From positions 771,993 to 835,992 of the forward strand of contig NW_022985184.1 in NCBI RefSeq assembly GCF_010093535.1: a DNA stretch of 64,000 bases, given 5' to 3'. Each line of letters begins with the position of its first letter. Position 1 is the first letter of the stretch. Made by a program: the position numbers and the translations under genes. Under the pieces are notes generated by a model that worked only from the letters and a program-made list of their open reading frames with translations, did not search any database and was not told the origin of the DNA. Source of the DNA: Lindgomyces ingoldianus. Taxonomy: Eukaryota; Ascomycota; Dothideomycetes; Pleosporales; Lindgomycetaceae. Below are positions 55,846 to 64,000 of the stretch, one piece after another.

Positions 55846-58071
55846 TCAAACATCAACATCAAGCTGCCACTCCGGTCTCCCATACCTCCACTCATCAAAC
55901 TTCACCACCCCAGGCATCTCCGTCCCATCACTCAGTATCAGCCTCGGAAACGGCTTCTCCGCCCAGGTATACTTATACCCCTTCTTAGGGCTGGCGCCAT
56001 GTGAAATGGGATCCAGGAAATTGGCGTGTGGGTCGTGGAGGTGAGGCGGTGGCTGTGGTGGTTGCTGATCTGTTGGTGGTAAGCCTAGGAAAGAGCGACC
56101 TGTGTTATAAAGCCAAGAGAATGTTGATGCAACGAGGCCCGACGAACCTTCGTCTGCACTGACTACATCGATTGGGCTATCATCGTCATTTTCTAGCCCT
56201 TCCGTTATGTTGGTGCTTAGCTCAGGCTCAGGATCGGGCTCTACGTCCGGGTCCTTGATGATGCATTTTTCGCGGACGCGATCGGCAAGCTTTTCGTTGA
56301 CGAGAACCAGGGCGCCTGAATGCCATCCAGCTGCGCTGACGCTGAGAGCAAAGTACGCGCCAAGCCCATCATCGTCGACATCCTGGAGAGCTGGGTCTTT
56401 ATCCCAATCTCGCCCCTCCTGCTCGAACCATTCGCTGACTTCGCCTTGCACGTTTGCATCTGTCACGAACATCCGCATTCGCTCCTTAGCTTCGTCGGGG
56501 TCTTTGCCCCCACTTGTCATAAAGGTGATCCACTTCTTCATCTCCGGTTGGAACCAGACTTGGCGGCCGTTTGTGTAAGCGTGCGGAAGCAGTTTCCCGT
56601 CGTGACCAAAGCCGGTGTATCGTATACCTCGAGTGCGGCCTTCAGGGTCACCATCACCACCAAGCCCGAGAGCACCGCACGATTGGAGCTCAGTGCCATA
56701 AGAAGTGATCTTACCAGAGGAGTGCAAGGCGAGGAAGTGGTAGTCGCCGAATGCGATGGAAATGACACCATTATGCTGTAGAGCAGGAATCCTCTTAAAG
56801 CCTTCGATACTAGTTCCTTCAGGGTTATTGTGCCGGTCATTCCAGCAAGCCTCTAAATAATTCTGATGGGAGGTGAGGACTTCGCCGTTCTTGAAGATGG
56901 CGAAGGACCGGAACGAGCCCTGAACGTCCAATGGAGTGCCTGAATCGTTCCGCAGGGCACGCACTTCCATTACTTCATCAACCTTATTATTCTCGCCGAG
57001 CCGCCCACAGAAGACCCTGCCAATATCGGTGACAAAGACAACGTATTGTTCGAGAATAATATAATTTAGAACCATGCCAACTTCTTGTCCCAGAGCCTTG
57101 TCTTGGTCGGATTCACGGGATGCACCTTTTACACGTTGATAGCCAGTCTTAGGTACTTCGACCGTGTCCATTACGAGCATGGTGTCTGCCTCGTCCTCGC
57201 CTTGGGCTCGCTTGACGGGTTCCCAAAGGACAATGCCCGTGCCATAAATGTATCCAGAACTGGTGCTCCATCCCGCAACGACCTTTTTGACGCGGCCGTA
57301 GAGGGATCCACGAGGCACCCGCTCACTGGACGATACCTCCTTGACATCTATATTGAGGAACTTGACATGAAGTGCAGGCCTGTGCACCGCATACCACGAC
57401 CATATCCTCCCGCTATCAGAAACACCTAGTATGTGTGATCGACCGGAGGAAAATTGGCGAATGGCAACGCACGACTCTTCATACATGGTAAGGGCAGTAG
57501 AGTAAGGATACCCAGCAGGGAACCTCAATGACTGCAGCCCGATGTCTGCACTGTGGTTATGCAACAGCTGCATTCCGTCGAGCACGCCAACTGTGTGGAG
57601 CGAGCCTTTGGAGGTGAGGAGTGTCGTGGACCAGCCACCACATTGCATATCAGCAATTATGCCCAGCTCTCTTGTTCGTTCCATTTCGGCAGGGAACGAG
57701 CAGTGAGTGCTGTGAGTCCATCTTATCCGCCGCATGGTTCTCGCACCCCTGGGGACATGCATTTGCTGGAAGCTGTGGCCGAGGCGGTTGTACGTGTTGG
57801 CTCCCCAGGTAAACACTCTGCTCTGGGTCAGCATGCGGCGGTACATCTTCTGCCACCGTAAGCCGTCATGCTGAATGACAGGCTGATTGGGGACGCGGAA
57901 AGCACTCTGTGTTGCATGGCTCCAATAGCTGGGGTCTAGGCGGATAGAAGGTTGCTGGAAGGCTTTGCAGGTGCTGCAAAAGGCGAGGAAGCTGTTGGCG
58001 TCGAGGTAGGGAACGATAAGAACAAGGATGTCCAGAGGGAGCTCAGTGATGGAAGAGATATATTCAGTCAT
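55846..58071 (-). CDS. SAF1: F-box protein with RCC1-like repeats, Saf1-type
   Basis: Single exon, 741 aa, ATG at 58071. The F-box is at residues about 9-50 (ITELPLDILVLIVPYLDANS). RCC1-like repeats follow from about 85 to 500 (VFTWGANTYNRLG, ISIAFGDYHFLALHSSGKI, TSYGTELQSCGALGLG). The C-terminal part has an acidic region (about 620-660) and a short Pro-rich stretch. This is the arrangement of yeast Saf1, an SCF subunit that directs vacuolar/lysosomal-protease precursors and adenine deaminase for degradation. Substrates here are inferred only by homology. Divergent from the eIF2B-delta gene, 421 bp apart. Confidence 0.87.
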   Translation of the reverse strand: MTEYISSITELPLDILVLIVPYLDANSFLAFCSTCKAFQQPSIRLDPSYWSHATQSAFRVPNQPVIQHDGLRWQKMYRRMLTQSRVFTWGANTYNRLGHSFQQMHVPRGARTMRRIRWTHSTHCSFPAEMERTRELGIIADMQCGGWSTTLLTSKGSLHTVGVLDGMQLLHNHSADIGLQSLRFPAGYPYSTALTMYEESCVAIRQFSSGRSHILGVSDSGRIWSWYAVHRPALHVKFLNIDVKEVSSSERVPRGSLYGRVKKVVAGWSTSSGYIYGTGIVLWEPVKRAQGEDEADTMLVMDTVEVPKTGYQRVKGASRESDQDKALGQEVGMVLNYIILEQYVVFVTDIGRVFCGRLGENNKVDEVMEVRALRNDSGTPLDVQGSFRSFAIFKNGEVLTSHQNYLEACWNDRHNNPEGTSIEGFKRIPALQHNGVISIAFGDYHFLALHSSGKITSYGTELQSCGALGLGGDGDPEGRTRGIRYTGFGHDGKLLPHAYTNGRQVWFQPEMKKWITFMTSGGKDPDEAKERMRMFVTDANVQGEVSEWFEQEGRDWDKDPALQDVDDDGLGAYFALSVSAAGWHSGALVLVNEKLADRVREKCIIKDPDVEPDPEPELSTNITEGLENDDDSPIDVVSADEGSSGLVASTFSWLYNTGRSFLGLPPTDQQPPQPPPHLHDPHANFLDPISHGASPKKGYKYTWAEKPFPRLILSDGTEMPGVVKFDEWRYGRPEWQLDVDV

Positions 58072-58492
58072 GGTGTAGGTATTGATTATTTGTATGAGGA
58101 CTCTGCAGCGTCGAAATGTGGTAACGTTACATCTATTTGATGACGCAACAAAGCAGGCGGCGCTGGTCGGAAGTCGCTCCTGCAGCCGCTCAATTTAAGC
58201 TTTTCTTAGCGCCTTCGGCTATGATGGTGGTTCGTGCGCTTAACGTGACTCAAACTAGATGTGTGAAAGCTCACGTCTTCAATTATTGTCACGTTTGTCT
58301 TCTTGACATCGACACCCCAATCCCAAAACTCTTTTCTAGTTAATCCCATCACTTAGACCTAACCCTTCATGCTTTCAGCCAACCCACATTCGCAAGAATT
58401 GTAATTTTCACAATCCCAGAATCTTCACGTTCGATCCTAGGACTGTCTGTCCTTTGCCGGCCATATTGAGTGACTTCGAATTCTCGGCCAAA
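58072..58492. promoter_or_regulatory. Divergent promoter of the F-box gene and eIF2B-delta, with a Gcn4/CPC1-type TGACTCA
   Basis: 421 bp between the start codons. A perfect TGACTCA is at 58246-58252, 241 bp upstream of the eIF2B-delta ATG. This is the bZIP site used by Gcn4/CPC1 in amino-acid starvation. A single 7-base match can arise by chance. Confidence 0.45.
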
Positions 58493-60022
58493 ATGAGCGA
58501 GACCCCAGGCAGTGGAGCAGCCCAGCCGCCCCCAGCCGTCCTACCAATAGAAATCCCCAGCAATCCACCCCTCCAGCCTCAAGGCAGTGCCAAGACCACC
58601 AGACCTGCCGAAGCAGCAGGAGTGCTAAAGCTGTCTGCCGCAGAGCTGAAAAAAAAGAAGCAAGCAGAGAAACAGGCGCGTCGCGCTCAGACAAAAGGAT
58701 CTGGCGGACCGCCCAGCCAGCAGAAGGGAGCCCCGCCGAAAGATGGATTTAAGCAGGTGAAGGAATTAAAGCAAGCGGCGAAAGACGACAAGTTGAGGCC
58801 AATGTCGGCCCGGAGGCGGCCCTCTCAGTCAGAGGTGACTGTACCGGAAAAATTGAAGAAGGAGATTAGGAAGGAGCCAAAACAGCAGGGCCTCTTCTTC
58901 GGCCATCTGTACAACCAGCCCCGTCAGCATTCCATGGTCGGGGCGTCCAAGGACGTTCATCCAGCCGTCCTGGCTCTCGGTCTGCAGTACAGTAGCTATG
59001 TTGTCTGTGGGAGCACTGCTCGGATGGTGTCCATGCTCTTAGCGTTCAAGGCTGTAGGTTACAGAACATTTTTGCGGAGCCCATTGTGCTAACACCCCAA
59101 GGTCATCGAATCATATTCAACGCCAGTGGGAACGAGTCTAGCACGCCATCTCACCTCACACCATCTCAGCCCGCAGATAGATTATCTGAGAAGCTGTCGT
59201 CCGCTTAGCATTAGCATGGGGAACGCTATCCGTTGGCTCAAGGACGTGATTATCAAAATCGACCCCTCAACCCCGGAGGCACAGGCTAAGCGCGACCTTC
59301 TTTCCGAAATTGACAACTTCATCCTACAGCGCATTACGGCTGCCGACGAACTCATCTCGGAGACTGCTGCTAAGAAGATCGAGGAAGGCGATGTAATCCT
59401 GACCTACGCCTCATCCTCGATTGTCGAAAAGACTTTCCTCCGAGCCCACAACGCCGGCATAAAGTTCTCCGTCATGGTCGTCGACTCCGGACCCCTGTTC
59501 GAGGGCGAACGCCTCGCTCGCGATCTCGCCAACCACGGCCTTCAAGTCAGGTACCGAAACATAAGAGCCGCCTCCCACGCAGTCCGAGATGCCAGCAAAG
59601 TCTTCCTCGGTGCCCATGCTATGATGTCTAACGGTCGCCTGTACTCCCGCGTCGGCACTGCCGTAGTCTCCATGCTCGCAAATGACCACTCTCTCCCAGT
59701 AATCGTACTCTGCGAATCCGTAAAGTTCACCGAACGTGTCGCTCTCGATTCCATCGTCGGTAACGAAGTCGCTCCCGCCGAGGAACTACTCTCCGAGTCC
59801 GAACGGCAAGCCCTCCTATCGCTTAAGAAACCCGAGGGTAGCGACGAGGCGAAGGCCGGTCCCGATGATGTGCTCAAATGGATCGCGGGCTCTGATACGC
59901 AAATGTTGCAGGTGCTTTACGACGTTACACCGGCCGAGTATATCAACATGGTGATTACGGAGTATGGGAGCTTGCCGCCCAGTAGTGTACCTGTGGTCCA
60001 TCGGCTGAGTACGAATACCTGA
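58493..60022 (+). CDS. GCD2: Translation initiation factor eIF2B subunit delta
   Basis: Two exons, 58493-59053 and 59102-60022, giving 493 aa. The 48-bp intron has GTAGGT and AAG ends and a GTGCTAACA branch site. The N-terminal 110 residues are a disordered Lys/Ala/Gln/Pro-rich extension typical of the delta subunit. The rest is the Rossmann-like eIF2B alpha/beta/delta domain (SMGNAIRWLKDVIIKI, YASSSIVEKTFLRAH and then FSVMVVDSGP), ending with EYGSLPPSSVPVVHR. It forms the regulatory core of the GDP-GTP exchange factor for eIF2. The start at 58493 (MSETPGSG) is chosen because the upstream frame has no ATG. Confidence 0.94.
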
Positions 60023-61005
60023 AACCCTTGCATCTCTTATTCTATATGTTGTCTCCTGCGTTTTAGATAGTGAAACTAATTGGGTGAAAAGCATGCGATG
60101 ACACGGGCTTGGATGTCAAGAAAGCGAAGGATAAAAGCGCGTAGATGAGTCGAATGTGGAAGGCAGGAAGGGATCTTGGATGGAGTGGATGAGAATGGAC
60201 GGTTTCGGACATTGATTGCAGGAGGTGTATTTCCATGGCAGATCTTAGTAAGGGCTTTTATAGCTGCTTCATGTTCCTCGAATGGCTCTAGAGCAGCCAG
60301 ATGTAACCATTGTCTATGGTTCATATATATATATATGTCTATTGGGGGTCTCTGATTTAAAACAAGTAGTCAATATCATATCATTTGCTATACTGGAAAT
60401 ATAATGCGAGCAGACGTAGCTTTTGGCAGCTCTGCCTGTCCAAGCGGCCTACACGCGGACCAAAATATCTAGGCGAGTCTAGGAGAACAGCAGCCTAAGG
60501 CGCAAATTTCACCTTCCGAACTAATATGGCTCTGTCCAAGCTCTCCGACCTGAACGGGCAAGGACTAAGCAAGAGAATAATGTTCATTGGGCAATAGAAG
60601 TACTTAAGAATCTCAACATGAGCTTTTTTTTTAAAAAATCCGCTCACCGAGAAATTGAAAGGAAGTAGGAAGCTGCAAGTTCTGCTATTAGTAAGACGCT
60701 AACATGTCCTTGTTGTATGTACAATGTCTAGGAGGGTATTTGCAAGAGAATCTCTCACAAAGGTAACTTCTGCTAGCTTTCTCGTACTACAGTATATTTA
60801 GAGTTACTGTAGAACTTTGACAGGGTAGTTTTGATCTTTCCGTTCTCTTGTGAGAATACAGGAGAGTTAGGAGTATGACCTCCTACTCTAAGTCGGGCAT
60901 GGAATGATCCGTCGTATGTGTCTGTCAACGTGGAGCAGTGGCAGCCTGCCGAGCTGCTAGTTGTACATCATTAGGGCGCTACAGAAGAAGGATTCTCGTG
61001 TCTTT
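60023..61005. other. Gene-free stretch with an (AT)n microsatellite
   Basis: 983 bp with no gene. An alternating AT repeat of about seven units lies at about 60323-60337. The rest is AT-rich. Confidence 0.5.
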
Positions 61006-61488
61006 TCATCTTGGCAGGCCATTCCCCGCACCCCCGCCACCACCTCCAGACTCTGGTATTGCATTTCCCATCCCCATCGTTGCACTCCCAGCCCCTGGCC
61101 TCCTCCTCAAAGCTAGCCTAACTGGCTCTTCCCTCCTCAATCCTCCCGCACCATCCGCTCCCGTCCCCACTCCCGTCCCCGCTCCCCCTCTTCCACCCGA
61201 CCCTGCTCCCTCCCCGCCACCAGGACCCCGTCTCGCTAGTTCCTCCAATCCCAAATCCCTCCACGCAACCTCCTTATTCTTCTGGATTGCTCGTTGGATG
61301 CCGAAAGCGGCGTGTTGGTCGGGCACGACGTCGTCTTCGTCTTCCGGGTTTAGAGGTTGTAGATGAGGCGGGATGTAGATTTCTTCGGGGGAGAGTTGGG
61401 AGGAGTGTGGGTGGGTGAAGGATTCGAGGAGGTCGGCATGGTGCGGATGGTGGAGGTGGAGGTGCGTAAAGGAGGAGTCGCGGGACAT
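61006..61488 (-). CDS. Hypothetical protein, His-rich N-terminus and Gly-rich C-terminus
   Basis: Single exon, 160 aa, ATG at 61488. The N-terminal 30 residues are His/Leu/Ser-rich (HLHLHHPHHADLL). A central acidic and helical segment follows (EEIYIPPHLQPLNPEDEDD and AFGIQRAIQKNKEVAWRDL), which is the most protein-like part. The C-terminal 70 residues are mainly Gly/Ala/Arg (GGRGGAGTGVGTGADG), low in complexity. No domain is recognised. The antisense of the Gly-rich part also reads open. A real gene is likely but not certain. Confidence 0.45.
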   Translation of the reverse strand: MSRDSSFTHLHLHHPHHADLLESFTHPHSSQLSPEEIYIPPHLQPLNPEDEDDVVPDQHAAFGIQRAIQKNKEVAWRDLGLEELARRGPGGGEGAGSGGRGGAGTGVGTGADGAGGLRREEPVRLALRRRPGAGSATMGMGNAIPESGGGGGGAGNGLPR

Positions 61489-62365
61489 TGTGGGGCGTTT
61501 TTTGGTAGGTGGTGAGTGGTTTAGGTATCCCGGAAAGACCGCGTGGCCTGGTTTTTGGGGGATATTTCGAGGGAGGCTGGGGAGATCAGGAAGGTTTTGC
61601 TGCGGCTTCGAGGAGTTGGTCGCCGTGGTAGCCCCGTCAGGGTGGTGTCTCTTGCTACTCTTCGGGTCTGCAGCCTTGGAAGAATTATGCTACTGTTGTT
61701 TTGGTGGGGAAGCTCGACGCAAATGTGTAAGCAACCCCTCAGGCTTGGCGCGCTAACCCGGATGAGGTGACAACCACCCTAATCCAGCGCCCTCCTCATC
61801 ACAAATTTAAGAATGCAATCCTCATTCGTGCTTTTGGTTGCCAGAGATCCGAATGCCTCCAGGACTGTAAGAATTCGCTTATATTTGCAGAGAATGTCGC
61901 AAGACTGGACCCAATCCACCATTCCTGACCATTACTGTTGCGCAATGATGCAATTGCTAACGTTTATTTCGCGGGGGCTGGACTACAATCCGCCATTCCC
62001 GACTGCTGCTGATATGCAGTGACGTAAAGGCTGACGTTTATTTCGTGGGGACAGAATGCCTAGAAGGATAACCGGAGATAAAAAGCCCTGCAAAGGAGTG
62101 TCGGAGTTTCACGTTAATTAATCACAAGCTCGACATCTTCTCTGAGTTCGGCAGTTGAATCGCTTTTCAGGTCTTTTTAGTATTTGCTGTGTTGCTTTTA
62201 CCGAATCCTATGTAGTTAAAAGCCAATACATTTCATGTAGCGTTTCTCCGCGTCGAACACTATCTTTGCCGTTAAAGCTATCTTGTAAACATCCCTCCTC
62301 TTTACACTAAGAACAATCATCCTCCTTTTGCGTTAAAGAACTCAATTTGGAGAGCTAGAAAAACC
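61489..62365. other. Intergenic region with a short direct repeat
   Basis: 877 bp. A 20-bp sequence (two mismatches) recurs 74 bp apart at 61957-61976 and 62031-62050, each with the core CGTTTATTTCG. No gene is seen. Confidence 0.45.
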
Positions 62366-62856
62366 ATGGTAGCCAAAGGAGCTTGTAATTGCGGAAGCAT
62401 AACCATCACTCTGCCATCCCTCCCCAGCCGATCTATCCTTTGCTATTGGTTTGTTCCCATCAGGTCCCCTTGTCCACCAAACTCACTTCCTCCAGCTTCA
62501 ACTGTCGACGAGCAGGTGGCCCTTGTTCCGTAAACTATGTCATCGAACTCTCCGAAATTGAAATCGAAGACGCCCAAAATACTCTCAAATCCTACCAGGA
62601 TAGTAATACCAAAAGCGGGAACACCATCACTAGGCGGTTTTGTGGGAACTGTGGGAGGTACGTTGTTGCGTGCTCATGAGTACGTTAGGTTTGCTGACAG
62701 TGACTTAGTCCAGTGATGTCGCTCGTGCCTGGGATGACAAAGGTTTTTGTAAAAGGTTCGTTGTTCGACAGTATGTCAGAGCCTAATAGTGAATTCTTCC
62801 TGGAGAGGAAGCCGGACTGGATGGAAGGAGTAAAGATTAAAGAGACGGGGGCTTAA
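62366..62856 (+). CDS. GFA family (glutathione-dependent formaldehyde-activating enzyme-like) protein
   Basis: Three exons, 62366-62448, 62496-62657 and 62709-62856, giving 130 aa. Introns are 47 and 51 bp, with GTTTGT..CAG and GTACGT..TAG ends. The joined protein has the GFA zinc-binding cysteines: GACNCGSITI, LCYCFNCRRAGG and FCGNCGSPVMSLVPG. The length fits a small GFA protein (usually 120-140). Most fungal members are uncharacterised, and a role in glutathione or formaldehyde metabolism is only assumed from the family name. Confidence 0.9.
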
Positions 62857-63222
62857 TAGGAGATATTATAGCACGTTCAGAATGGTTGGGCGATTTCGAA
62901 AGTAAGCCGCCCATGGCGTCCAGGACAGATTCTCGGTGGTCCAGAATACCATATCCAGCGAATGGAATCGATTGCTCAAGGCCTGGAGACTGCCTCCCCA
63001 ATTCCTCCTCTCTAATCTTCCGTCCCTTAAGTTTTCCATATTTCATATCCTTTGCTTCTCCACGGACATACTTAAATTCCTCTTGTTTATCAACTACTAT
63101 ATCCATAATCCTCGGATCTGTGTCCACCTATTCCGACCGCTTCATAGCTTCCCGATAGTTAACATTGGAATTCGATTCCACAGTCGTAAGTCGAAAAATC
63201 AGAACGTGTACTGTGCCCAGCC

Positions 63223-63900
63223 TCATTTCGCCTCGCTGTTTGCCTGCCAAACCCTCACGGTACTATCGTAAAAGGCTGAGATGATTTCCGTCCCGCTCGC
63301 AGCAAGATGCACCGAGCGAGCCACATTTGTATGCGCTTCTAGACAAGCCGCATCCTTCCTAGTCTCTAAATTGTAATTCCTGATCCTGCTATTAGAGCGC
63401 GTTGCAAGAATTATCCTTCCATCCTCGATCAAACTAGAACTTCCAAGTGGGTGCAATATGATCGATGGCTCTGACTTGTTACCCCGGACTCAAGATCCCA
63501 GATCTTTAGCTTCTGATTTCTAGATAGAGAGATGGCTCTCTCTAGTGCAGTGTCTGCGGTCTTGGATATGCAGACAGATGAAACAGCCCCATCGTAGCCG
63601 CGCAATGTGTTGTACAGGTATAACAAATCCGTCCCTGTAGCTCCAGGTGGTTTCCATACTTCAACTCTTTGGTCCCTCAACGCGGAGACTTGATGATTCC
63701 TTTCAAAAATCCAACCCCAAAATTGCATCCTCGTATGCGCGGTCAATCTTTTGCATGCAGGTTTCGTCACACAGTACTTAGATTAGAAGATTTCTCTTAC
63801 TGTTAGCACTAAAGACGAGACTGGCGGTTTCGCATACCGCTGAGGTACGACTGCGACTACATAGGCGATAAAAGGAGGGAGAGACAAGCGGAGAGTTTAC
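63223..63900 (-). pseudogene. WD40-repeat gene relic at the window end (frameshifted)
   Basis: Minus-strand frames 63770-63429 and 63456-63223 encode WD40-like sequence: GYDGAVSSVCISKT, RNQKLKIWDLESG, then in another frame IILATRSNSRIRNYNLETRK and EIISAFYDSTVRVWQANSE. The second frame needs a one-base shift at about 63460. Upstream, at about 63840-63775, another frame reads ETASLVFSANSK, again WD40-like, with a TAA just after it. No single open frame links them. This fits a decayed C-terminal repeat region of a WD40 or NACHT-WD40 gene; the N-terminal part lies beyond the window. An additional intron could rescue part of it, but I found no good donor. Confidence 0.55.
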
Positions 63901-64000
63901 TTGGACCAAATTCGGGTGGAGTGATCTTTGTTGCTGCTGATGGTGTGGGATGAGATTGATGCGAGGAATGGATTCTGGATGTGCGAGATTCAGCTTGGTG

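Noticed and set aside
55676..56044. Plus-strand frame overlapping the end of the F-box/RCC1 gene
   Set aside because: It is mostly antisense to the conserved C-terminus of that gene and has no motif of its own.

Overview
The window looks like a chromosomal segment of a filamentous ascomycete. Genes are split by short introns (about 44-121 bp, mostly 47-68) with GT-AG ends and CTAAC/CTGAC-type branch points. The proteins are typical of Pezizomycotina: a Zn2Cys6 regulator, a PLAC8 protein, an MFS drug transporter, an S10 carboxypeptidase and a GFA protein. Leotiomycetes is a plausible guess, but nothing in the sequence proves it. Most gene models were rebuilt by hand by joining exons at splice sites and checking the reading frame. 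No tRNA, rRNA, CRISPR array or intact transposon was seen.

Layout. 1-10.6 kb: the 3' end of an unidentified gene, a microbial-type PARG protein, CAND1 (minus), a small mitochondrial-type membrane protein and a PLAC8 protein. 10.6-21.4 kb: a gene-poor stretch with a small two-exon cysteine protein, an intracellular trypsin-like protease, a 4-kb desert and a broken kinase-like (APH-family) pseudogene. 21.4-27.6 kb: a DNAJC17/Cwf23-like splicing J-protein, the tRNA pseudouridine synthase PUS4, an SLC35F-type carrier and the Rab7 GTPase Ypt7. 29.8-35.8 kb: a secreted serine carboxypeptidase, an MFS transporter with a 33-bp micro-exon, a decayed unknown gene and a CHY zinc-finger protein. 36.7-40.2 kb: U1-70K, mitoribosomal mL43 and triosephosphate isomerase. 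42.5-50.5 kb: RRP5 head to head with a Cdt2/DTL-like WD40 gene. 52.9-60 kb: a Zn2Cys6 transcription factor, an F-box/RCC1 protein (Saf1-like) and eIF2B-delta. 61-64 kb: a small hypothetical gene, a GFA-family gene and a WD40 gene relic.

The genes do not form a biosynthetic cluster. They are mainly housekeeping genes interrupted by accessory islands at 10.6-21, 28-35, 40-42.5, 50.5-55.8 and 60-64 kb. Three genes act on cullin-RING ubiquitin ligases: CAND1, the Cdt2-like receptor and the Saf1-like F-box protein. Five divergent pairs share 259-476 bp promoters. The nonsense codons that I can assign in two pseudogenes are all explained by CpA-to-TpA changes, as RIP (repeat-induced point mutation) would produce. 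The clearest molecular oddities are a GC-AG intron in RRP5 and a stop-free 51-bp intron in CAND1 that a naive ORF reading translates through. I did not find a clearly new multi-gene system.
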